Shown: one piece after another, positions 54,213 to 64,000 of the stretch
Numbering within the stretch: the first letter of the stretch is position 1
How the letters are laid out: every line of letters begins with the position of its first letter
Assembly: GCA_964019415.1 (NCBI GenBank)
Contig: OZ025880.1
Coordinates: 1,613,313-1,677,312 of the forward strand
Length of the DNA stretch: 64,000 nt
Direction of reading: 5' to 3'
Source of the DNA: Ianthella basta
Lineage: Eukaryota > Porifera > Demospongiae > Verongiida > Ianthellidae
Notes under the pieces: model-generated
What the model saw: only the letters and a program-made list of their open reading frames with translations
The model's database searches: none
Told to the model about the DNA's origin: nothing
Translations under genes and position numbers: made by a program

Positions 54213-57200
54213 CATTGCTGAAGAAACCAATCCTGACCGGATCTTGCATGACACAGGGATCATTGCCTCGAGCATCATTCAGAAGAGGGAGCCTCCTACA
54301 TATAGACACACATGGAGAACAAGAACACAGTCATTATTAAATGCTTATCCTTCACAGTGGCTCCATGGACTGCAGTACACTTGCCTGTGTGCCAAATACT
54401 CCATCGATCCATTCCTCCCCACAACTCCAACCGGCCTACGAGTGGAGACCATCAACTCTTTCTTGGTGTCATTGATAGATGCCTTAAGCACAAGAGGATA
54501 CACATTTCCCTGGAATGGTGTGCTGGCATTGAATACTCGGTTCTGTGAAAAAGTTAAATACACTCATAAATGATTGTACTGTACGTACACATACGTAATA
54601 AAACTTGAATCCATAAATGATGAAGCCAAAGAACAATGGAGATAGAGTAGAACCTGTCTAAAATGGTCACTATGTAAGCCAGTCAATTCTCTACAACAGC
54701 CAGCCTCCCTGGCCACAAATAGTACAGAAGCATTACAATCTACCTCTGTAACGCAGCTACCTCTCTATAAAGGTCAGTTAGAACTGGCCCACAGGTGGTT
54801 GTCTTAGACAGGTTCCACTGTATCATCTGACGTGTGACGAAGACACATGAACATACCATGCTGCATATATAGCAGATGACAGTAGCTGCAATGGCCACAG
54901 CGAAACCTATTACATATCTTGCATGTGTGTATGAACTCACCATTGAAAAGTACCCTTGTGAGTATGTTGTCATTTGGTCCTCGTGCAGGATGTCGGTCCC
55001 AAATTTGAATGTGACTGAGAATGGGACTGTCTCAGGAAAAGGGCCAATTCTGAATGGGTGAACATGTCCATCATATCACTCATCATTTGAGGAATACATC
55101 GTACACTCAATAATATAACAACATGCATGATGTGCGTCATGTTTGCATACTGCTGTATGTTTAACAAACAGGTACGCTATATGTAGACTGTACAGTAACT
55201 GTAGAGTGTTGTGTGGAGTTGAGCTTTGTGTGCATTGCAAATATAGGTTCTTGCAGGCTAACCTTGTCTGCCATTCCACAGTCTGTGAGAGCAAATCAGT
55301 CTTTGTTTTGTCCACTGGAACAAACAGCCGAATGGAGTGGTTGATGTACTAGTTGGGATACAAGTGGGAGAGGTGATCACTGCCAATAGTGGGGGACAGG
55401 GGGAACTGGGTGAGGGGAACTTGGGAACAAGTGGGGGTAGGGGACAGGTTGGTGAGACAATGGAGGGACAGGGGGGCAGGTGGGGGGACAAGTGGGGGAC
55501 AGATGGAGGGGACAGGTGGAGGGACAGGTGGAGGGAGACTAGGGGACAGGTGAGGGGACAGGTGGGAGGACAGGTGGGACAGATGGGGGGACAGAGGGGA
55601 CAGGTGGGGGACGGGTGAGAGGACAGGTAGGGGGACAGGTGAGGGGACAGGTGGGTGGGACAGGTGAGAGGACAGGTGGAGGGAGACATATGGAGGACGG
55701 GTGGGGGACAGGTGAGGGGACAGGTGGGGGGATGAAGGGGACAGGTGAAGGGACATGTGGGGAGACAGGGGGACAGGTGGGGGGATGGAGGGGACAGGTG
55801 AGGGGACATGTGGGGAGACAGGGAGACAGGTTGGGGGACAGGTTGGGGGATGGGTGGGGGGACAGGTGGGGGGACAGGTGGAGGGAGACATATGGAAGAC
55901 AATTGGGTGACAGGTGGGGGGACAGGTGGGGAGACAGGTGGGGGAGGGGAACAGGTGAGGATGAGAGGTGGGGGAACAGGATTGGGGGACAGTTGGGGGG
56001 ACAGGGGTGAGACAGGTGGGGGGGGGGGGGCAGGTGAGGGAAGAGATGGGGGGAAAGGTGGGGGACAGGTGGGTGGGACAGGTTGGGAGACAGGTGAGGG
56101 GACGGGTGAGGTGACAGCTAAAGACTGGTGGGGGACATGGGGACAGGTGAAGGGGACAGGTGGGGAGGATGGGCGGGGGAGGGGGACAGGTGAGGGGGAC
56201 AGGTTAGGAACAGGATTGGGGGACAGTTGGGGGGACAGGGGTGAGACAGGTGTGTGGGAAAGGGGACAGGTGGGGGAACAGGTTGGGGGCAGGTGAGGGG
56301 ATAGGTGGGGGACAGAGGGGGGGAAAAGGTGGGGGGAAGGTGGGGGGGACAGGTGGGTGGGACAGGTTGGGGGACATGTGGGGAGACAGGTTGGGTGGGG
56401 GGGACATGTGGGGGATGGGTGGGATGACAGCTGAGGACTTGTGGGGGACATGGGGAGAGGCGAAGGAGACAGGTGGGGGACAGGTGAAGAGGTAAGGCGG
56501 GGAGAGGGGGACAGGTGAGGGGGACAGTTGGGGAGACAGGTGGGGGGGAACAGGTGGGGGGACAGGTGGGGAAACAGGTGAGGGGACAGGTGGGGGAGGG
56601 ACAGGCATGCATACACACCTCATTAATCTGCTGTTCAACCTCCCAAACCAGCAGTCCTTCTGTCACAACTCTTGTACTAATGGTCTAAGAGGAGGAAAGT
56701 GATAACAATTATTAAATACTCCTTATTACATTCAGTCTGAGAGATCAGCATGCTAGGAAGTCGTGTTTGGAGACTGAAAGCTGCATAACTATTTAGTGGG
56801 GGTCAAATGTTTAGTGAGGTTCAAAAGTCCCATGCTTAACTACTAAAAATGCTTCTTTGGAAAGTTGAAAGGTACCATTATCTGTGGTGGAGGTAGCATG
56901 TGTTCACCAAAAATTAAGCTCAATTTGATGGGTAACATACAATGGAGCAATAACATGATTGACACTGTAAGATATTGAACCTCTCACATAATTCCCCTGG
57001 AAGATAATTCATTGCATTTGAAGCACAACACAAACCAGTCTGCCTATCAGTAAGTGCTTCTCACCTTTGGTGTTAGAGTCTGCGAACCTTCATCTGGTAC
57101 AAACGTGCACACATTTGTACCACCGCACACAGTGAACAGGTCCAGGAGACCCGCCTTTTCAAAGTACTGTGTAGGCGTGGCTGAAAGGGTGTGTCCCACC

Positions 57201-57976
57201 ATCTGCAGTGGTCCACGCTTGGACATGTCCATTGTCATCAAATGATACCTTGATCACTCCATTGCTAAGGGCCACACCACCAACTACTGCAGGGTGTAGT
57301 GAACAAGGATTTGAATGTTCAGAACATGAGCTCAGATTAGTTCTTCTATTTTATATCACATTACAGCATGCACCAAACACCGTCTGTTAAAGTGGTTACA
57401 AGCTTCTGCATATACAGTAAAGAGCTAGGCAAGTACCCAGACCGTCTGTGGTCAATTAATCGAAAGGGCCTTGGTATGAGGCTAATGAAAAGCTAGCTAC
57501 ACTGTATAGGGGCTGCCATTACAACTGAATGTCTGTGTTTGAGGAATGGCATGTGATAGTAAACTGTTAAACTGTATGATTTCAATTGAGCATTAGTACA
57601 GTTCAGTATGACAGAAGTATGCACATTTGAGTGAGACCTTCATGATTGCATGTGTCAGTCCCTTTCCATCTGAAGCACCCAAATCACTTTTACTGTGTGT
57701 CTTCTTCTCTGCTCTCGTGCAGTCCCTGTTCTGCATGACTGTCCATGCACTGATGCCCAATGCAGGAGTCTCAGCTGTAAAGTACACCCTGTCACCAACC
57801 ACTTGTGAAGGGACCTCCACACCAGTCTCACTGCTGTAGTTCAGTTAAGACTATAGCCATTGCACTAAATGTTACACCTAGTGTAAGGTGAGTCGTATTG
57901 ACCAAGCAGTCATGCAGTGTTGGACCTCACCTTTCCACAGAATCCCTTTGGAACGTCAGCGTACACAATTTCAGTT
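54213..57976 (-). pseudogene. GH38 alpha-mannosidase-like gene remnant C (8 exons)
   Basis: Exons by splice borders: 57976-57931, 57833-57638, 57286-57065, 56684-56619, 55348-55263, 55049-54941, 54542-54381, 54295-54213. They encode TEIVYTDVPKGFCGK, VEVPSQVVGDRVYF, NGVIKVSFDDNGHV, EGPLVWEVEQQINE, INHSIRLFVPVDK, VTFKFGTDI, NRVFNASTPFQGNVYP and PLLNDARGNDP, the middle to C-terminal part of GH38 alpha-mannosidases. A 2-bp deletion near 57168 (CACGCCTACACAG versus CACGCCTACACACAG in remnant A) shifts the frame. Upstream exons are replaced at 58141 by the repeat array. It is non-functional as seen, although most exons are still open. Confidence 0.75.
55385..56600. repeat. Expanded G-rich intronic minisatellite
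   Basis: About 1.2 kb of degenerate GGGGACAGGTGGG repeats in the intron between mannosidase exons at 56619 and 55348. It is roughly 2.7 times longer than the paralogous tract at 22430-22870. Dense G-runs on the plus strand, including a run of over ten G near 56020. Confidence 0.92.
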
Positions 57977-58084
57977 CTGTAGCGAAAGAGGAATACAATA
58001 ATAGGAGCTCTGACTACAAATCTGAAGTGTCTAGTTTCCTCTGAGATGTAACATTTGCTCAGGGAAGGTCCCACTCCAGTGCGC

Positions 58085-58140
58085 TAGACCCTCTCTGCCC
58101 CCGGGCACTGCGTTCTATATTGCATGACCCTGTTGTCTGT
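58085..58140. mobile_element. Left end of the small TIR element, cut by the repeat array
   Basis: TAGACCCTCTCTGCCC... matches the first part of the element at 24369. It is interrupted after CTGTTGTCTGTTT where the foldback array begins. Confidence 0.65.
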
Positions 58141-58146
58141 TTTTTT

Positions 58147-58165
58147 GGGGCGCCGAAGGCGCCCC
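58147..58165. other. GC hairpin at the array edge
   Basis: GGGGCGCC-GAA-GGCGCCCC, a perfect 8-bp stem with 3-nt loop next to a T6 run, at the exact point where the array enters the older element. Such hairpins mark the 3' ends of Helitron/Helentron-type elements. Here that is only a possibility. Confidence 0.5.
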
Positions 58166-58250
58166 TATATTGTTTTCAGATTTAGGTCTTCGTATGGCTT
58201 CATGTTCGTATATACAGTGCAAGTTACAATATACACCACTAATCTAAAGT

Positions 58251-58390
58251 AAATAATATAATATAATATAATATATACAGTGCAAGTTACAATATACACC
58301 ACTAATCTAAAGTAAATAATATAATATAATATAATATAATATAATATAATATAATATAATATAATATAATATAATATAATATAATATAAT
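58251..58390. repeat. (ATAAT)n microsatellite
   Basis: Pentanucleotide run, interrupted once by a copy of CAGTGCAAGTTACAATATAC. Similar runs at 60181-60212, 61660-61696 and 63190-63245 separate the units of the array. Confidence 0.92.
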
Positions 58391-59356
58391 TCCCGGGGGG
58401 TTAGGCACCCCTCACGAACATGTGATAGGTGTGCCTTTGAAGTATGGGAGATTTTAAGACTTTTAAATGAGGCAGAATTTTTAATTAGGTCTTCGTTCTT
58501 CTACAAGCAGCCCGCCAAATCCTAATATAAATGTGCATAGCATAACACTTAATGTATGGTGCATTTATATTGATGCATAGTGGTATCTTGTATATGAATG
58601 CAACTTGGCTCGTTGAGACGTGAAACTTGGTGGACACATCCAAGTGGTCCACCTTCCTATGTTATTAGCGGGATTTCTTAATTAGTCTCAAAATGGCCGA
58701 CATATGTGATGTGTATGATGTATTCAAACAGCCCGGCCCGCTCAGTCATGACACTTGATGGACCTAGCCAGATAATGCAACTGTTCATGTCATTAGCAGG
58801 ATTTCTTAATTAGTGGCAAAATGGCCGAGAAAAATGAGGTTCATTGCATATCTTACCAACCCAGCCCTGCTAAGTCATGATACTAAGTGGATGAAGTTAG
58901 ATGACCAATTTCCTCATGTCATTAGCAGTATTGCTTAATTAGTCACAAAATGGAGGCGATGTTTTGAACAATCACATTTTGAAACCAATTTGTAGGCATT
59001 TGCCGCTATGCTGGAGCAGAGCAGCACCAACATGTACACTTGCTCACAACTATCCAGCCACAATATCCAGCTACTACACCACCACATAGATAAATACAAC
59101 CGCCATCACCACCACCACAGTGGAAGTTGCAATGAGCACACCAGTATAATATTATGTGCTAGAGCTGCAAGAAAACAGACCACCACATCAGGCGCTGCTA
59201 CTATATACTACTACTACCACCACCACACAGTGCAAGTTACAATATTACGGCCACCACATGCATTCCTAAATGAAAATGACCACCACCACCACCACATGGT
59301 GCCAGTACAATGGATGCATTCAGTATATGTGCCATTGCTCTAGAAAAAACACCGCC

Positions 59357-60081
59357 ACCACCACCACACAGTGCAAGTTACAATATCGCAGCCACCACCA
59401 CCTGTGCCAGTAAAGTATCTGTGCTAGTTGGTCATAGAGAAAAAGACCACCAGTGCAAGTTACAGTAGCCACCACCACATGTGCCAGTAGAGTATCTGCA
59501 CTAGTTGGTCATAGAAAAAGACCACCAGTGCAAGTTACAGTGGCACCAGCACCATTCGCACCACCACATGTGCCAGAAAGTGAATGCGCTCAATGGCTGA
59601 AGAAAAAGACCACCAGCGCAAGTTACAGCTGGTCAGAACCTGCACCGCCGCCATTGGAGTGCACGCTGCAGCAAGCAATTGTAACTTGCCTAAGGGCATG
59701 CCATTGAATTTCTTCCCATGCACCCCAATTCAATGGCATGCCCTTAGGCAAGCTTACATTTGCTTGCTGCAGCGTGCACTCCAATGGCGGCGGTGCAGGT
59801 TCTGACCAGCTGTAACTTGCGCTGGTGGTCTTTTTCTTCAGCCATTGAGCGCATTCACTTTCTGGCACATGTGGTGGTGCGAATGGTGCTGGTGCCACTG
59901 TAACTTGCACTGGTGGTCTTTTTCTATGACCAACTAGTGCAGATACTCTACTGGCACATGTGGTGGTGGCTACTGTAACTTGCACTGGTGGTCTTTTTCT
60001 CTATGACCAACTAGCACAGATACTTTACTGGCACAGGTGGTGGTGGCTGCGATATTGTAACTTGCACTGTGTGGTGGTGGT
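59357..60081. repeat. Perfect-length large inverted repeat (about 354-bp arms)
   Basis: Left arm 59357-59710 and right arm 59727-60081 are near-perfect reverse complements around a 16-bp spacer. Later units have the left arm in full, but the right arm is cut short (at about 61660 and 63190) and joins directly to the (ATAAT)n tract. Confidence 0.9.
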
Positions 60082-63000
60082 TATATATATATATATATAC
60101 AGTGCAAGTTACAATATACACCACTAATCTAAAGTAAATACAGTGCAAGTTACAATATACACCACTAATCTAAAGTAAATAATATAATATAATATAATAT
60201 AATATAATATAATTCCCGGGTGGTTTGGCAGCCCTCATGAACATGTGCTAGGTATGGCTTTGAAGTATGGGAGATTTTAACACTTTTAAATGAGACGGAA
60301 TTTTTAATTAGGTCTTCGTTCTTCTACAAGCAGCCCGCAAAATTCTTATATAAATGCACATAGGAGAACACTTAATGTATGGTGCATTTATATTGATGCA
60401 TAGTGGTATCTTGTATATTAATGCAACTCGGCTCGTTGAGACATGAAACTTGGTGGACACGTCCAAGTGGTCCACCTTCCTATGTTATTAGCGGGATTTC
60501 TTAATTAGTCTCAAAATGGCCGACATATGTGAGGTGTATGATTTATACAACCAGCCAGGCCCGCTCAGTCATGACACTTTGTGAACCTAGCCAGATAATC
60601 CGACTGTTCATGTCATTAACAGGATTTCTTAATTAGTCGCAAAATGGCCGAGAAAAGTGAAGTTCATTGCATATCCCACCAACCCAGCCCCGCTAAGTAG
60701 TGATACTAAGTGGACATAGTTAGATGGTCCATTTGCTCATGTCATTAGCAGGATTGCTTAATTAGTCACAAAATGGAGGCGACCTTTTGAACAATCACAT
60801 TTTGACACCAATTTGTAGGCATTTGCCGCTATGCTGGAGCAGAGCAGCACCCACATATACACATGCTCACAACTATTCAGCCACAATATCCAGCTACTAT
60901 ACCACCACATATATAGATAAATACAACCACCATCACCACCACCATGCACAGTGGAAGTTGCAATGAGTAGCATATTATGTGCTAGAGCTGCAAGAAAACA
61001 GACCACCACATCAGGCGCTGCTACCACATACTACTACCACCACCACACAGTGCAAGTTACAATATTACGGCCACCACATGCATTCCTAGATGGAAATGAC
61101 TGCCACCACCACCGCCACTCAGTGCAAATTACAATGCATACATTCAGTATATGCACCATTGCTCTAGAAAAAAACACCACCACCACCACCACCACACAGT
61201 GCAAGTTACAATATCACAGCCACCACCACCTGTGCCAGTAGAGTATCTGCGACAGTTGGTCATAGAAAAAGACCACCAATGCAAGTTACAGTAGCCACCA
61301 CCACCTGTGCCAGTAGAGTATCTGCGCTAGTTGGTCATAGAAAAAGACCACCAGTGCAAGTTACAGTGGCTCCAGGCCAGCACATGCACGCACCATTCGC
61401 ACCACCACATGTGCCAGAAAGTGAATGCGCTCAATGGCTGAAGAAAAAGACCACCAGCGCAAGTTACAGCCGGGCAGTACCTGCACCGCCGCCATTGGAG
61501 TGCACGCTGCAGCAAGCAATTGTAACTTGCCTAAGGGCATGCCATTGAATTTCTTCCCATGCACTCTCAATTCAATGGCATGCCCTTAGGCAAGCTTACA
61601 TTTGCTTGCTGCAGCGTGCACTCCAATGGCGGCGGTGCAGGTACTGCCCGGCTGTAACTAATATAATATAATATAATATAATATAATATAATATAATTCC
61701 CGGGGGGTTAGGCACCCCTCACGAACATGTGATAGGTGTGCCTTTGAAGTATGGGAGATTTTAAGACTTTTAAATGAGGCAGAATTTTTAATTAGATCTT
61801 CGTTCTTCTACAAGCAGCCCGCAAAATCCTAATATAAATGTGCATAGCATAACACTTAATGTATGGTGCATTTATATTGATGCATAGTGGTATCTTGTAT
61901 ATGAATGCAACTGGGCTCATTGAGACGTGAAACTTGGTGGACACATCCAAGTGGTCCACCTTCCTATGTTATTAGCGGGATTTCTTAATTAGTCTCAAAA
62001 TGGCCGACATATGTGAGGTGTATGATGTATTCAACCAGCCCGGCCTGCTCAGTCATGACACTTGATGGACCTAGCCAGATAATCCAACTGTTCATGTCAT
62101 TAGCAGGATTTCTTAATTAGTTGCAAAATGGCCGAGAAAAATGAGGTTCATTGCATATCTTACCGACCCAGCCCTGCTAAGTCATGATACTAAGTGGATG
62201 TAGTTAGATGACCAATTTCCTCATGTCATTAGCAGTATTGCTTAATTAGTCACAAAATGGAGGCGGTGTTTTGAACAATCACATTTTGACACCAATTTGT
62301 AGGCATTTGCCGCTTTGCTGGAGCGGAGCAGCACCAACATGTACACTTGCTCACAACTATCCAGCCACAATATCCAGCTACTACACCACCACATAGATAA
62401 AATACAACCACCATCACCACCACCACAGTGGAAGTTGCAATGAGCACACCAGTATAATATTATGTGCTAGAGCTGCAAGAAAACAGACCACCACATCAGG
62501 CGCTGCTACCACATACTACTACCACCACCACCACACAGTGCAAGTTACAATATTACGGCCACCACATGCATTCCTAGATGAAAATGACCACCACCACCAC
62601 CACCACATGGAGCCAGTACAAAGTATGTCCCATTGCTCTAGAAAAAAACACCACCACCACCACCACACAGTGCAAGTTGCAATATCGCAGCCACCACCAC
62701 CTGTGCCAGTAGAGTATCTGCGCCAGTTGGTCATAGAAAAAAGCACCACCAGTGCAAGTTACAGTAGCCACCACCACATGTGTCAGTAGAGTATCTGCGC
62801 TAGTTGGTCATAGAAAAAGACCACCAGTGCAAGTTACAGTGGCACCAGCACCATTCGCACCACCACATGTGCCAGAAAGTGAATGCGCTCAATGGCTGAA
62901 GAAAAAGACCACCAGTGCAAGTTACAGCTGGTCAGAACCTGCACCGCCGCCATTGGAGTGCACGCTGCAGCAAGCAAATGTAACTTGCCTAAGGGCATGC

Positions 63001-64000
63001 CATTGAATTTCTTTCCATGCACCCTCAATTCAATGGCATGCCCTTAGGCAAGCTTACATTTGCTTGCTGCAGCGTGCACTCCAATGGCGGCGGTGCAGGT
63101 TCTGACCAGCTGTAACTTGCGCTGGTGGTCTTTTTCTTCAGCCATTGAGCGCATTCACTTTCTGGCACATGTGGTGGTGCGAATGGTGCTATAATATAAT
63201 ATAATATAATATAATATAATATAATATAATATAATATAATATAATTCCCGGGGGGTTAGGCACCCCTCACGAACATGTGATAGGTGTGCCTTTGAAGTAT
63301 GGGAGATTTTAAGACTTTTAAATGAGGCAGAATTTTTAATTAGGTCTTCGTTCTTCTACAAGCAGCCCGCCAAATCCTAATATAAATGTGCATAGCATAA
63401 CACTTAATGTATGGTGCATTTATATTGATGCATAGTGGTATCTTGTATATGAATGCAACTTGGCTCGTTGAGACGTGAAACTTGGTGGACACATCCAAGT
63501 GGTCCACCTTCCTATGTTATTAGCGGGATTTCTTAATTAGTCTCAAAATGGCCGACATATGTGATGTGTATGATGTATTCAAACAGCCCGGCCCGCTCAG
63601 TCATGACACTTGATGGACCTAGCCAGATAATGCAACTGTTCATGTCATTAGCAGGATTTCTTAATTAGTGGCAAAATGGCCGAGAAAAATGAGGTTCATT
63701 GCATATCTTACCAACCCAGCCCTGCTAAGTCATGATACTAAGTGGATGAAGTTAGATGACCAATTTCCTCATGTCATTAGCAGTATTGCTTAATTAGTCA
63801 CAAAATGGAGGCGATGTTTTGAACAATCACATTTTGAAACCAATTTGTAGGCATTTGCCGCTATGCTGGAGCAGAGCAGCACCAACATGTACACTTGCTC
63901 ACAACTATCCAGCCACAATATCCAGCTACTACACCACCACATAGATAAATACAACCGCCATCACCACCACCACAGTGGAAGTTGCAATGAGCACACCAGT

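Larger units (their letters stand above)
58141..64000. repeat. Tandem array of large foldback repeats (continues past window)
   Basis: At least four head-to-tail units beginning after (ATAAT)n tracts with TTCCCGGG at 58391, 60213, 61697 and 63246 (spacing about 1.82, 1.48 and 1.55 kb). Each unit has about 600 bp of AT-rich DNA with three degenerate ~130-bp subrepeats ending CTTAATTAGT..CAAAATGG, then a CAC/ACC-rich stretch with many GTGCAAGTTAC motifs, then an inverted arm of variable length. No transposase or conserved protein was found. The Thr/His-rich frames come from the repeats. Confidence 0.88.

Noticed and set aside
55258..56616. 452-codon Pro-rich minus-strand frame
   Set aside because: It lies in a G/C-rich intronic minisatellite and overlaps mannosidase exon 55263-55348 in another frame. 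It is a composition artefact.
58251..58390. Possible CRISPR-like or satellite origin-type array
   Set aside because: The repeats are pentanucleotide microsatellite without unique spacers, and the genome is eukaryotic.
59453..63006. Repeated Thr/Val/Ala-rich frames (QVTVATTTCASRVSALVGHRK)
   Set aside because: They occur on both strands of the same palindrome in the foldback array. There is no sign of codon selection, so they are treated as repeat DNA.

Overview
The window is eukaryotic and almost certainly metazoan. It has intron-containing gene remnants with GT/GC-AG splice sites, TRIM-NHL proteins, non-LTR and DNA transposons, MITEs, microsatellites, and no operon structure. My best guess is an early-branching marine animal such as a demosponge, judged from the TRIM-NHL expansion, the retroelement types and the TAGC/GCATGC-rich intergenic DNA. 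I cannot prove the species.

The backbone is a head-to-tail array, all on the minus strand, of an intronless TRIM-NHL gene of about 770 codons (RING, two B-box-like zinc motifs, coiled coil, filamin/Ig domain, six-blade NHL propeller). Five copies are open from start to stop (4733-7048, 18749-21067, 25906-28227, 31894-34215, 49769-52081). One has lost its start (11562-13857). One is a clear pseudogene broken by a nest of transposons (39631-43942). Two are short 3' fragments (17082-17567, 18094-18220). The same upstream block, containing a CACGTG site, precedes each copy. Headless promoter blocks also survive without a gene (2148 and about 14030).

Exons of a GH38 alpha-mannosidase-like gene alternate with the TRIM-NHL genes, also on the minus strand. 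The two longest stretches are 21975-25182 and 54213-57976. Both carry frameshifts, and shorter relics sit at 9490, 30445-30774 and 36688. The duplicated unit was therefore probably [alpha-mannosidase 3' part]-[flank]-[TRIM-NHL], copied repeatedly and then eroded.

Mobile DNA is heavily layered on this. The main items are a 356-bp insertion carrying a complete hammerhead ribozyme (16595-16950) and a decayed relative (31021-31317). A family of TAGTCT-terminated TIR elements makes 9-10 bp target duplications and is nested up to three deep inside one TRIM copy (41553-43532). A 5'-truncated LINE has an 11-bp target duplication (47389-49679). Between 44.9 and 46.6 kb there are fragments of other retroelements. 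G/C-rich CACCTGTCCCC minisatellites recur. From 58141 to the end lies a tandem array of large foldback repeats of about 1.5-1.8 kb.

Functionally, the intact TRIM-NHL genes encode likely E3 ubiquitin ligases. Their variation is concentrated on loops at one face of the NHL propeller, and domain cassettes are shuffled between copies. This suggests a diversifying recognition family, possibly RNA-binding or immune. That last step is inference.
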